The notes beneath the pieces were generated by a model that saw nothing but the letters and a program-made list of their open reading frames with translations, was not told where the DNA came from and did not search any database. The translations under genes and the position numbers were made by a program. This document shows, one piece after another, positions 1 to 11,399 of a stretch of DNA of 64,000 nt (within the stretch, counting starts at the first letter, position 1; each line of letters starts with the position of its first letter). The DNA is taken from assembly GCF_022539665.2 (NCBI RefSeq), contig NC_081333.1, positions 7,314,971 to 7,378,970 on the forward strand, in the 5' to 3' direction. The DNA comes from Daphnia carinata (lineage: Eukaryota; Arthropoda; Branchiopoda; Diplostraca; Daphniidae).

Positions 1-100
1 ACGACACGGGCTGAGCAGGCTTAGCGAAGTTTGTCTGGAGACAAAATCAAGATTGTTAACGGATCTGTATCGTCTCCGAGTCAAGACCAAAGTCGCCTAC

Positions 101-2825
101 CTTGATGGGACTGTTGATGTCGACACGAGCCTTGTTGGGACTGTTGACGTCGAGACGGGTTAGAGCCAGTCGGCGCGGACTGCGTCTGCTGATAAAGTCC
201 TCGGCGCTCTTGGGCTTTTCGGGGGAAGCAACGGCGGCGGCAAAGGATCGAATTGAAGTGTAGCTGTTTTCTTTTTCACTCAGCGAACCCAGTAATTCGC
301 CGCTGGTGAGGGCTAGAGATCTTTAAAAATAGAAAAAATGAAAATGAATACTAGTTCGACAAGACGCACTTTCGTTGGAAACATTTCACGGACAAAACAA
401 TAGAAAATGCGTGCCAACCTAAGGCTTTTTTCAGTGAGAGACAACTGTTTCCAGTTCCAATAGGACATAGTGCGATCACAGGTATGCATTGGAACAACCA
501 ACACACACACAAGTTTGAGTTGCTGGAAGGTTACAAAAGACAGACGAGACCAGAGAGAAGATACGAAACAGTGGACAACGGATCAACGACTGACAGTCTG
601 TTGAAGAAGAAAAATCTATTTCTCAATTTCCTTCGAAGGGCTCCTCCCAGACCTCTCCCCTCGAGTTCCAAGCTATTCTATTCGCAAGCTCCACCCCCTA
701 CTACCCCCAGGATCCCCTTTCCCTTCTACATTGTCTCTCGGGTTCCATCTTCGCACTAAGTTGAGTCCTGGATCGGCACGGCAACACTATTGCGTTCTGA
801 AAACTTCACCTTCAAGCCGTCATAATTGCGACAAATCAGGCCGTAAGACCAAGAAAAAAAAATTGATAAATCCCAGTCCCAAAGTGTCAAAGGTACGGCG
901 CCAGTTTTTAACATTTCTGTGCTGTGGGAAAAGCTGCAATGGGCACAACTTATGTAGTACTGCGTCAACGCAGACATGTGCCAGACCTTACATTCATAAC
1001 AAAGACTTCGGAGGGTGACGTTATAGCGGAGGGGAAGAACATAGAGGGTCATCGCGCACACGCACACACAGAGCGGAAGAGGGAACTCTATGAAACTGTG
1101 AGCCGGGGAGGAAGCATTGAGCAAATATCTATAAGGGCAGGGTGGATGGATAGAGGAAACACATTCCACATATGGCCACCCCAAAGCTCGCGATGATGGT
1201 CCCATATTGCATCCGCCGAAGAACCGGCATAGCACAACCGACTTGCTCTCTTCTCCCCCCTTCTCGTTCACACAGTCGTAAAAAAACGCCACAACGGACG
1301 GAAGGTTTTGAATTTTCCCGCCTGCTGACTTTGGCTATATGCTGGGGGACGGTTGACGCGGCTACAAAGATTCTGCCCCGGGTTTCCGATTTCTCACCCC
1401 AAAATATAACACTAGCTTTTTTTCGAAAAAAAAGGAAAAAGAGAGCGCAGACCTTCGGAGACAGGAAAGAGCATCGGAGGATATTTAAACAACCCAACCG
1501 AACAGGTTAACGGTCTTGCCCAAGGGCACGAACCGAAAAACCTTACTCAGTCTCCCGAAACGTCTCCAGGCATTCCAACTGCTGCTGGCTGCTGCTCTTC
1601 GCCCGTTGAAAGGCAGATGGCTTGCACAAGCGCCTTCAAACCCCCCCGCTCGCTCCGGATTTCAGCAGCTGTTGGCTTTTTTTTCCTCCCGAGTATAGCA
1701 ACCCTCCCTCTCGTTACATTTCCTCACTGAGAAATCATTACGTTCGAAATCGGTTCACGTATACGAGCACGTGTGCGTTATACATTGTCTGCGCTGCTAG
1801 TAACCGAATATTGCTATCGCGCCTTATCGCGCTGGCCGTCTCGAACCACTTTGACTCGATCTCCAATTCCAGTGGCAGACTTGTGCCCCATTCAAAAAAT
1901 CTTGATTGACCCAACGGTCTCTCGAAAAACATCAGGTCGGTTGGGAAAAAGGAAATGGGCAGTGGTTGAGGGAAAGCGGGCCAGAAGGAGAGCGGACAAA
2001 GACAACAGGGCTCTACAAAGTCAAGGACGGCCATCCAACTTTCTTGTTTTTTTCTTCATCCCTTCCAAAGCCCGTCTTGCCCTTTTTTTCGCGTTGTGCC
2101 GTCCACTTCCCACTGACACTTTGTGTGGCCAAAGTCAAACCAAACACCAACGGTCACTTTTTTACTTTCTACGGCTCTCCTCCTCTTTCAACCTCAAAAA
2201 GTTGAAAGATGCTGCCGCTCGATAGCTGAAGCTTTTCTTCTTTTTGTTACTTTAGAAATAGAGGAGGGAAAAGAGGTCGATCGAGGTCGCATGAAATCGC
2301 ATTCTCTCCAGTGGCTGTCGCTTCATTTGAAGGGATTATCACCATTTAAACCCTTCCTATTACAGGCACTGCCCACCACCACAAAAACGAAAACAAAGGA
2401 AAGCAAAACATACCCTTTGGTGCCTACGAAGGTTTCCATGTCCGCGTCCAAGTTATCTAAACAAAAACATGAGGATCAGCAATAGTCATGCACTTTCTGG
2501 CTACAACCCACATGTCATTACACAGGAAGAAGGCATGAGGGTTGACCACACAAAAACATACACCATAAACAGGAAATGCATTGTCTTTGGTATAACTTTT
2601 GCTGCTAGGTATTGAATTACCATGAGATAAGAATCTTCTTTTTGGAGTTGAGTCCAGGCTGGCACCGCTCAGGTTATGCACCAAGTTGGTCATGGGAGAC
2701 ATCACAGCCATTTCAAAATTATTTGATTTTATTTTGCTGAGATTGGGTAGCCTTTGACTGGATTCCAAATTTAAGTTTCGTTGACTTTTGGGACGAGACT
2801 TCCCAGTGCTGTTCTCACTTTCCAT
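101..2825 (-). CDS. Cdc25-like M-phase inducer phosphatase, N-terminal part (partial)
   Basis: Two coding exons are visible: 2621-2825 (start codon at 2825) and 101-312. The first ends in phase 1 at a GTAATT donor and the second opens in phase 1 after a CTCTAG acceptor. The joined frame is open for 139 codons and ends at a GTAGGC donor, so the catalytic domain lies left of the window. The recognisable part is residues about 41-62, SPMTNLVHNLSG followed by STPKRR. From memory this resembles the Cdc25 N-terminal regulatory motif (SPVTNLT, then a TPKRR-like basic site). The rest is rich in Ser, Lys and Pro, with SP and TP sites typical of a CDK- or 14-3-3-regulated tail. A probable 5' UTR exon ends at 3060 before a GTAAGT donor. 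Cdc25 proteins dephosphorylate CDK1/2 to start mitosis, but that domain is not visible here, so the call rests on one motif. Confidence 0.5.
313..2620 (-). other. Long first coding intron of the Cdc25-like gene
   Basis: About 2.3 kb lie between the two coding exons. The stretch is rich in polypyrimidine and A-runs and in GC-richer patches. I see no exon with a coherent coding signature on either strand. Open frames here, including a 178-codon one on the minus strand, have low-complexity translations with no recognisable domain. The intron is much longer than most in this window, so it may hold regulatory elements. Confidence 0.5.
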
Positions 2826-4594
2826 GTTGTATCAGAAAGCAGTACTTCACGAAGATATTTGAAATGGAAGTACTAGAACTGAACAAATAAAAGTTATAAA
2901 GAAGAGAAAGATTATCAGTAATTTGTTGCTTGTTTACGAAAGATAGTGAATGTCTCAAAACTCCCAGAAGAGACTAGTTTCATGCAACACAACGTTTGAG
3001 GCAACGGAAATCTGAGTTGGGGGAACAGGAAATGGTGAAAAACAAGAGATTACACTTACTTGCTTGATTCAAACTGAAGACAGATCGATGGTATAAGTCA
3101 ATTGAACTAATATTGCATGATATGGAGAGTTCACGAAATAAAAAACTAGCTAAAGTCAAGTTTTAAACGGCGACAAACTCCTTTGAGACACCATTCACGT
3201 TCGTTTCACTCTGCCGCCATCGCTCAGACTGCGACCACAGCGTCACGTAGCGGAGTTATGGCACTCTAACGCCATCTATCGTGTTACCGAAAGCCGGTTT
3301 TCAATTTTCAAACTTCTTATCGTAACTTCTCATTAGAATTCAGTTGGGCATTGCTTAATATAGCTTAGACGGTTACCCAGACTACGAAAAACGGCAATGA
3401 ACTTCCTACTTCGTTGTTCTGTACTCCTTTATTGCAGTGGTCATATGCAAAATAATGACGGGAACGTTTCAAGTAGTCGAGTGCCAATAATGGCACCTCA
3501 AGTTTAATCTCCACAGATCTTCGAAAAATTTATTTGTTTAATACTATTTTGATACGATTTAAACTAAGTTACCACCCTTTAAGTAGCAGTGTCTCGTGAG
3601 AAATATATTTATGTGTAACAACAGTGGCATTCGGGCTTGATCCCAGAAGACTTTAGGCCATTTAATTCAATACTGAACTTCATATAATAGATATCACTAA
3701 GCGCAATAAATCCGGTTAACAATCGCATTCCTCGAGGGAAATTGTTTAGATATCCAGGTGATAAGAGTAACACCCACGTATAATCCCACAAGATTTGAAA
3801 CCACTTAATACTTAGTTAATATTTATGTATTTAATTTAGCTTGTACGATAATCATGATGTTTCAGAATTTTCTGGCAGGAGAAATCGGTTAAAATTAACA
3901 AACATGCTCTCGTGAATCTTAAAAAAAAAAATAAACCTTCATTTTCGGTTTCCAACACATGTAGATTGGTAGTTAGGCAAACGGTTTTGATGCCAAGGCT
4001 ATGTTAGATGCCATTCTATCACAAACCCTTTTTATCCATGGGCTGGATATAGCGCGTTCACGTCCAGAATACACAGTACACCGAGGAGCCATAAATTGTT
4101 TCCTATTCATCCATCTCCAGAGAAATCAGGTAGTTTTCAAGCAGGGCCGTCACAGCTGGAATGCAGTCCCCTCCAGGGAGAAGAGTGAAACTGTGAAAGA
4201 GAGCGGTGGACCATGGTCAGATCGAATGTCCTGCCGCAGGTCCCTGGCTCCATACACTACAACGATTCTATACCTTTTTAAGTCCGTGCCCTTCTGTAAT
4301 TTTGGCTTATAAATAATATTTTTGGGAGACCATCGAAGGAAATTCTAGTATTCCCACATAGAAAGCTGTATTCTGTTTTGTTCATAATAACTACAGAAAA
4401 ACACCGATCCAGAAGCACAACGACTAGACGAGGTTTTTTGTTTTTCTTTTTGCTTGCTTACCTTCTATTGCACAAAAACTTAGTAATGAGGGGAAATTCT
4501 AAAGTGTTAAAATGCAATATACAATGGGTGAAGGGAAAAACAATCAGGAACACACCAAAGTGATAGGAGTGGAGAGCTTATGAGTCTCCTGAAT
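2826..4594. other. 5' region of the Cdc25-like gene and spacer to the mutase 3' end
   Basis: Immediately upstream of the start codon lies a probable 5' UTR intron: on the minus strand a CAAGCAA exon end is followed by GTAAGTG at 3059. A GC-richer stretch at about 3170-3290 is the likely promoter. It contains TTTAAACGGCG and the motif CGCCATCTA. From about 3300 to 4594 the DNA is AT-rich and I see no gene. Open frames at 3609-3791 and 4001-4312 give unremarkable translations. Confidence 0.4.
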
Positions 4595-5801
4595 TTATTT
4601 GGCTTTTCCTTGATTGGCAACGGCTTCCATTGCTTGACGAACGGTTTCTTCGTCGCCCAAAAACTGCATGGATTTGATGGGTTTCAGATCTTCGTCCAGC
4701 TCGTAAACAAACGGAATTCCGGTGGGTAAATTGAGACCCATGATAGCATCCTCGGACATGTCTATGGTAAACAGAGAAACAAAGTTGTATATTTTTATGA
4801 TTGATAAGGCATTTAAAACTAGTCTTACTGTCCAAGTGCTTTACGATGCCCCTGAGCGAGTTTCCATGAGCAGCAATTAGAATTCGCTTGCCCTCTTTGA
4901 TTTGAGGAACGATCACGTCGTTCCAGTAGGGCAAAGTTCGTTGAATGGTTAATTTTAAAGATTCGAACATTGGGAACTCGTCCTTGCTTGGCTCGTTTGC
5001 GTACCGAGGATCATCCATAATTATTTTGTAAAACTCGCTCGACTCTTCAAGAGGGGGAGGAGGAACATCGAAGCTTCGACGCCAAATTTGAACCTTAACA
5101 TTTAGAATAATTTTTTGTTAATAATTCAGTTGGCTTTTTTCATGAATTGGAAGAAAAATAAGGTAAAGCTATAACTTTTTTTATTAATTTTAATGCCTAA
5201 GAAGTAGAGCAATTGGACAATATGTTACCTGAGCTTCACCATGCTTAGCAGCAGTCTCAGCTTTGTTTAGACCAGTGAGACCACCATAGTGACGTTCATT
5301 TAGCCTCCAAGTCTTAAAAACTGGGATGTCGGTTTGCCCAATTTCTCCCAAGACAGTTTGTAAAGTGATTTGAGCTCGTTTCAAGACAGAAGTGTGAGCA
5401 AGATCAAACTGGTAACCAGCATCTTTCAAAGCCTTTCCACCAGCATGAGCTTCTTGAACACCTACGAGAAAAGGTTTTATCACATTAACATTACTTTAAG
5501 TTTGTCATATCCATGTTAGAACAGATTTAAGTTATGAGAATAATCTAAGGTATTTTTCTTTCCTTTCAACAGTTAAATATTTTAATGTTCATAGAACCAA
5601 TAATTTGTTTCCAGATTAAGTTAAAATAACCTTATCCTTAAACAACCTTCCTACATTAATTGCCTCTAACGTTAATGTTAGTTAGCGTGATCCCGTGATA
5701 TTACCTTTCTCACTGAGATCAGCGTCAAACCAGCCGCAGAAACGATTCTCCTTGTTCCAAGCACTTTCTCCGTGACGGACCATTACGATCTTGAAGACCA
5801 T
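4595..5801 (-). CDS. Pgam: 2,3-bisphosphoglycerate-dependent phosphoglycerate mutase
   Basis: Four coding exons on the minus strand: 5705-5801, 5229-5461, 4829-5093 and 4595-4761. They join in consistent phase to 253 residues, the usual length for animal PGAM. The enzyme interconverts 3- and 2-phosphoglycerate in cytosolic glycolysis. The N-terminal RHGE motif carries the phospho-accepting His10. Arg61 and the RLNERHYG segment with Glu88 match the substrate and acid-base positions of the family, and the AAHGNSLRG motif supplies the second catalytic His at about residue 185. The C-terminus ends in the usual Ala/Lys-rich tail. The start is the first Met, directly before the KIVMVRHGE strand. 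The gene is divergent from the PAAT-like gene, 340 bases away, and the two probably share a promoter. It looks intact and functional. Confidence 0.97.
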
Positions 5802-6141
5802 TTTTTTGAGATTCAAGCAAACACAAGCTTTCAGTTTCAAAGTCACGGTAACAATGCCGGTATTGAGTCGACCGCTGCTGAACGAGGAAACGGACGTAAG
5901 CGAAGAACGAAGGACAGGGTCACCTTGAACAGAGAGAAGTAAATTTTGCGTTCTCCAGATGGTGTTGTGGTCGCCACAACAATTGATAATCGCGGGATCG
6001 CGCGCCCAAGTCTTTGGACGTCAAATTTTTTAGATTTTCTGCATCATCGTCCTTTCGAACCCTTCAACACAGTGAAACTAATGTCATATTTTGAAGTGCG
6101 GCCAGGAAATAACAGTTTCTCCTTCTTGCAAGTAAATCAAG
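5802..6141. promoter_or_regulatory. Short divergent promoter between Pgam and the PAAT-like gene
   Basis: Only 340 bases separate the two start codons, which face away from each other, so both 5' UTRs and promoters must lie here. The stretch 5870-6010 is richer in CG than the surroundings and contains no TATA box that I can see. Promoter function is inferred from gene arrangement. Confidence 0.55.
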
Positions 6142-6974
6142 ATGAGTCCTGATGAAGTTACAGTGGAGTGCTCTTGGAAAATCGAAAACATCGACAAAGT
6201 CTGGGAAAAAATTTTATGGAAGGATAAGTTGCCTGAATTGGTTGAAGAAACAAACATTAGCAATTGTTTTAGTATGAGTCAAAGAACTACCGATCCTTGT
6301 CCGTGTTCGTTAAAAATTTGCCTTACAAAAAACAGAAAATTCATTGCCATCCAAATTCTTTCAGAGGTATTATTATTGTTAATTCCCATTACAATGAAAC
6401 ATTGTTTTTTAAAGGAAAATCATAAAATCTCTTTCTCTAAACACTTTAAGGTTCCTATGATAGAAGTTCATGGACAATATGAAGAGTACCTCATGACTGT
6501 TCGGGGTGAGCTGCTAGAAGAAGTAGATGGCTCTGCTTTGTATGAGTGCAGAATAGATCTGCCAAAGATGCAATCAGAAATACTTCTAAAGGTTGTCCAT
6601 ATTAGGTGTAATGTTTCTTCAGTTTTCTTTAAAAACTGGTCTATCTTGTATAGCTTTGTAAATTGAAGGAGGCTACCAGTGTGTGGATATATGGCATCTC
6701 TGCAGTAACAAAATCCCTTGAAACTAGTGCATCGGTGCCCTCGCTCTCTGGGAAAGCCGCTGGCGCTAATCAATTATTAGCCTCGCTAATGCATGGACTC
6801 AACCAAGGTAGCAAGAACATTGACGGTATCGAAACCATAGTGGACAAGAAGCTCAGAGAAATGGAACTTCGCATGATGAGCAGGATTGACGAACGACTTG
6901 ACCGCATAGAAAAAAGAATGGAAGATGAAAATTCAAGAATTATCGCATTGCTGTCAGACCTAAAAAACAACTAA
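6142..6974 (+). CDS. PAAT-like protein (C10orf88 family, ABC-transporter-associated)
   Basis: Three coding exons, 6142-6366, 6451-6591 and 6669-6974, give 223 residues. Human C10orf88/PAAT has three features that appear here in the same order: a DPCxC segment (DPCPCSLKICL), an Ile-Glu-Val strand followed by EEY and a Thr/Arg/Gly turn, and a C-terminal amphipathic helix. That helix runs through KKLREMELRMMSRIDERLD and ends LLSDLKNN. A helical SGKAAGANQLL segment also fits. PAAT is described as a protein associated with mitochondrial ABC transporters with ATPase activity. I recall no close motif for catalysis and the match is from memory, so homology is moderately supported. The first intron (84 bases) has no in-frame stop. 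An alternative acceptor at 6414 would add 12 residues. The gene is tail-to-tail with SLBP. Confidence 0.6.
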
Positions 6975-7237
6975 TACAATAATCGATACAGCTTTGAACG
7001 TGTTTAATTAGTTACAAGTGACATATTTGGCCGTTACAAACAGTTAAGATCGTTCAGAGAAACTACGCGATAATTGAAGGCTCTGTTTAAGCTGCGGAAC
7101 TGCTTTGAACTTGAAAGAAAATTTAGGATGAATTTAAATATAAAGACTTAATCATCACACAGAAAAATTTAATATGCTACGCGCATGTCTTCGTTTGGGT
7201 CTAAAATATTGTTTCACTTCTAGAAGTAAGAAGTGGT

Positions 7238-8043
7238 CTATAGATCGACATCAGAGTCGATTAAATCGAAAGGAAGGCAGTTCAGGTCACCTTCAATTTC
7301 CGCATCATCTACAGAACCAACAGTTGCACACTCCTTTTCCTTACTATCATCTGTATCAAAAACATGCAACTTTTGCCTCCACACTTTGATTGATCCATCC
7401 CAGCCTCTCCTACTATACTTTTTGTACTTGTTGGGAGTTTGGGGGTGTTCTTTGGTTCTCTGATTTCTACAAAATTGGATTCACATTAATTTTTTAAAAA
7501 TCTTTCATTCAAGTTGAAAATACTGACTTAGGTATGGTTTTGATGTAGTTATCATAGGCAATGGTATTTTTCCCATAGTCAATTTGTTTCTGTCGTCGGG
7601 AAAGTACCAGAGGATCATCCTCAAAACCATTTGAAGTATTTGTGCTCTTGCCACTAGTGTCTCCTGTTTCAAGCTCTGGTTTCTCAGTTTTTACCTCAGT
7701 TTTTGACTCCCTCAACAGAGAAGATGAAAGTTTCTCTGTATTAGACAAATTCTTCTTTACTGTTTGAGAATAAGAAGTTGTCAGTGAACGCTTCAAATGC
7801 AAGTTATCCCTTCTGAGTTCTTTCCTTTGGGCTGGACCTCTTTCAGGACTTATAATGCTAAATAAACAAAATCAATTTCATATTTGTTCCATTCAGTTAA
7901 ACATTTTCCTTTTCAAAAAGTGGTATTTACCTTGCAGAATCCCATTCGCGTTTCCGAAGTAAACGAGTGGAATGACTCTTATCAGGCAAACTTTCTTCTC
8001 CATCTGAACCTTTTTCTTTTTTAATTAATTTCCTTGGTGTCAT
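7238..8043 (-). CDS. Slbp: Histone RNA hairpin-binding protein (SLBP)
   Basis: Three exons, 7931-8043, 7528-7857 and 7238-7466, join in phase to 223 residues. SLBP binds the stem-loop at the 3' end of replication-dependent histone mRNAs and drives their processing and translation. The RNA-binding domain spans about residues 124-195. It includes [19 protein letters not shown] at the exon 2 end, then [18 protein letters not shown] across the exon 3 start, matching the family hallmarks RRQKQIxYGKNT and TPNKxxKYSRRxWD. The basic N-terminal region and the acidic C-terminus (ending DLIDSDVDL) are typical of animal SLBPs. The donor after ATACCTAA in exon 2 restores the conserved frame. Reading straight through the donor would instead give a short false C-terminus. 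SLBP is needed in S phase. Confidence 0.96.
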
Positions 8044-9380
8044 CTTACACTACAATTGATTAAAGATGAACAAAAATTTTGTATAATTTTAAAAGTCTGT
8101 TTAGCCCACTATCTTTCCGAGCAGCAAACAGTGGAGGATTTCACAGACCTCCTTTTGTTGCCCAATCAAGCCAAAGCTACTCGAACAAAAACAGATGCGA
8201 AAGCGAAGAGAAACTCAGCCATATCTGTTTAAAGACTGCCATCTTACGACTACTTCTGGCAACAAGCAGCGACTCACGGCCAAGTCTAAGCGAAATGCGC
8301 TTTGGGCTAGTCCTAGTTCCCCTTCTCCCATTCGGACTTAGAAGTTATAGCTCTGTTGCGAGTCCCGACTTTTCGTTTGGCACGCATGCTATATAAGAAC
8401 TGGTTGTTAGAGGGCAGCTCGAAAGCTGACAAGCTCAACCTTCGCCTGGGTGCCTGATCTCTTTTCTCTGATTTAACTCTGGAACTTTTTTCCCGCCAGT
8501 TATCCTTTTTTGCTATGAAGGAAGTAAGTTCTAGCCACGAATGTCATACAAGTAGTTGTTATTTTAAATTGTTATATCTTTAGGTGTTTTGTAAAAAATA
8601 TTTTTATTTTTAAATTCTGAATTTTATTAAAATGATTTTATTCAGGCAAAATAATGTAGAATGTATTCGCTTACTAAAGGAAAACGAAGAAGTTGGGAAG
8701 CCAGGGAAGGCGCCACAAGCCCAAGACACAAAATAGATTCCTACCCAATTTAATACTTCCAACTCAATGTCATTGTTTAAAACAGGGTGTTCTATGCTTA
8801 ACGACATATCAGAAAGGGCAGATTTCCTTTTCCCTTCTGTGAAATTTCAGAAGCGAAGTAAAAGATCATTGCACACTGCATTTTTGGCCGAATCAGTTCC
8901 AACCTCTGAAATGACGACGGGGATCTGTGAATGATGCCGATTTCGGTTGAATGTTTGAGATTAGTAATCAATTGTACGGTCATATTTAATATACGTACAA
9001 AACTACGTATACAACCTCAGCTGGGATGTCAGAACTCATTATCTCTTCGGAATTCCCGAGTCTTAAAACAATTTTTAAATGTTTGGTTGGGTTTTAATCC
9101 TGTAAAGGCAACCCTGCTTTCGGGTGATGTCTGTTTTGGCTGTCATTGCAAGTTTTAGTATCCACACACACTACCATGATATTTTTGTGTTTTTAAATTT
9201 GATGCGAGAAAGTTTTTACCTGGTCTAGGGAATTTTAGATAAAATGAAAGATTATTTTCTTACAAAGTGAAAAATTGTTTTCTGGCCCCAACTTATTTTT
9301 CTCCTTTGCTAAAGCTTGGGATACGCGTTTCGTTTTTAAGTTTTGGATGCTATTAGCAAAATTAAAACTGTCAATGAAAA
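8044..9380. promoter_or_regulatory. Region between divergent SLBP and KDM6A genes, with a TATA box
   Basis: The two genes diverge from here. On the plus strand GCTATATAAGA at about 8388-8398 is a strong TATA-like element, followed by a pyrimidine-rich leader. An exon-like end ATGAAGGAA is followed by a GTAAGT donor at 8524. A good acceptor, CTATTAG, ends at 9357, just before the KDM6A start codon. This suggests a 5' UTR intron of about 0.83 kb for KDM6A (inference). If so, the leader carries a tiny upstream ORF of five codons. I see no other gene in this stretch. Confidence 0.45.
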
Positions 9381-11364
9381 ATGACACAATTACAACAAGA
9401 AAAAGATACTGTTGATATCAACTTGACTCCACAAGAACTCCAGATTCTATCAGAACTTGATAGGTATATCAGTGATGTACAATAATTTGACGTTTTCTCA
9501 CATGTTGCTACTTTTATTGCAGTCGTCAGTATGGGTTCTTGCAACTTAACAGCCCTGAACATGCTACAAAGAAAATGTTGGTTGTGAAGGTGTGTGTATA
9601 TCAAATCAAAGTTCTCTGATCATAAATTTAACACTTGTTGTATCTAGGCAATACAATATTTAGAGCGAATGCTGAGTCAAGCTCACCAGCAGTTGAAAAA
9701 TGAATCAGAGAATCCAGATAAGGGAATCAATATTGATCCCAAAACATATTGCAAACTGGGCCATTTTAACATTCTTATTGAAGATTATCCTAAAGGTTTA
9801 TCATTAATTATATTAAACTGTTTAAGTATGTATATGTCTAAAGCAAGTTTTGTTATTCTAGCAATGTCTGCCTACCAGAAATTCCGTTCTCTGAGAACTG
9901 ACCATTGGAGGGATACCAACTATCTCTATGGCCTTGGACTTGTTTACTTTCATTTTAACTCTTTTAATTGGTGAGTATCAAATTTTAATTAGTGGAGAAA
10001 GAAAAAGAATTATTGGAGTAGTTCTGCTACAAAGCGCCCGAAAATCGTATCATCCCTCCCGTCGTGAACCCTTTTAACGCGTCATTTTGGAATTACTTGT
10101 GATTCCTCCTCGTAGAAAGCGTGCGATAAACACAAGGAAAATCAGGTCACCATTCAGGATTAAGAAATTTATTGCAATATTATGCAGCTTTTGCTTCTCT
10201 GCTTTTGTTTTTCATTAGTCGCCTTTTCCTCCCCAAGGCAGACGTGAGTAAATGCCGTCCAGATACAGTGGGAGGGATCGACGTTTCACCTGCAGGTGTT
10301 AGTGGTGCGTTCAAGAATAGTTGTAATGGATCAAAAAGTCCCAAGGTTGCCTATCCACTTCCGGTCGTCGCTAGATGGTTCTGCGATCCGCTTTCTAGCC
10401 CGACTCGATATTATAGGGGTTGCTGTTACGCCCGAGGCTGCTTGGGAGTAAACCTCTTTGTCCTCGACCCTTCAGATAAAAAAAAAAAAAAAAAATAAAA
10501 GCATCGGCCGCGGCGTCCTTCCCTCCCCCACCACCCTATACCCTACTTTCTCACCCCTCCACCTCTTTGAATTGCTGGCGAAGAAGAGGGGAAGCGAAAC
10601 AAAACTACAGGCGCCGTCGACGTCATTTAAAAGCGGCTGTTTACTTCGGCTATCGCTCCGCACAGCGGATGCATATCTGTGTACCTTCTTTCTAATCCAT
10701 TCTATGGTGAAGGCCTCTTTTTTCTTTCCTCTCGTTTTGACCCACCTCATCTCCCTTCCCCTCACGCTCGCTGTATATGGAGGAGGGGGGGGGGGCGCCT
10801 GCCATGAGGCTACAAGATACCGTTGGCTTGGGCTTGAGTCGTGCTTGGTCTGAGCGAGGGATCGGAGCTGGAGAGCGGTTCTGTTGGTTTTGTGGGTGTG
10901 TGTGTGTGTGTGTGTGTGAGTGAGAGAGCGAACGAACTGGCCTTCCCCACGCTGGCAGTGTGACTGTGTTATTTACGCGAACGTGTTTTTACGCTGGGAG
11001 AAACGTGAGATTATTTGTTTGTTTAGTTATTTTTTGTTTTGCGGAATCGATACATCGAGAAATTTGGGGATCTATAAACATTGGAAAAGATAAGGTCAGT
11101 TGAGCCATTTCAACTAACCATCATTATTAGGATTTATAGTTTAGTGCTTCCCTTAGGGTCTAAGTGAAGGTTGTTTTCTCTATTCTAAATAGAAACCTTG
11201 CTTGTATGACCCGTGGAATATGATAAACGTAAGTTTTCCTCTTAAGCTAAGCAGGAAAAAAAAAATGAATCGATCCATTTGATTTTTCTTTCCCTTCTTT
11301 GGAGAAAAGAAACAAAAAATTGTAGCTTTTGTTCCACTTTGACTGTGGGCGTCTCCTCCCTATT

Positions 11365-11399
<35 letters not shown>

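Noticed and set aside
756-1292. 178-codon minus-strand open frame inside the Cdc25-like intron
   Set aside because: Low-complexity translation, overlaps several other open frames on both strands, and the flanking exons splice cleanly around it.
7509-7527. SLBP exon 2 extended past its donor
   Set aside because: It gives a non-conserved end. Splicing at 7528 restores the conserved RNA-binding domain from exon 3.
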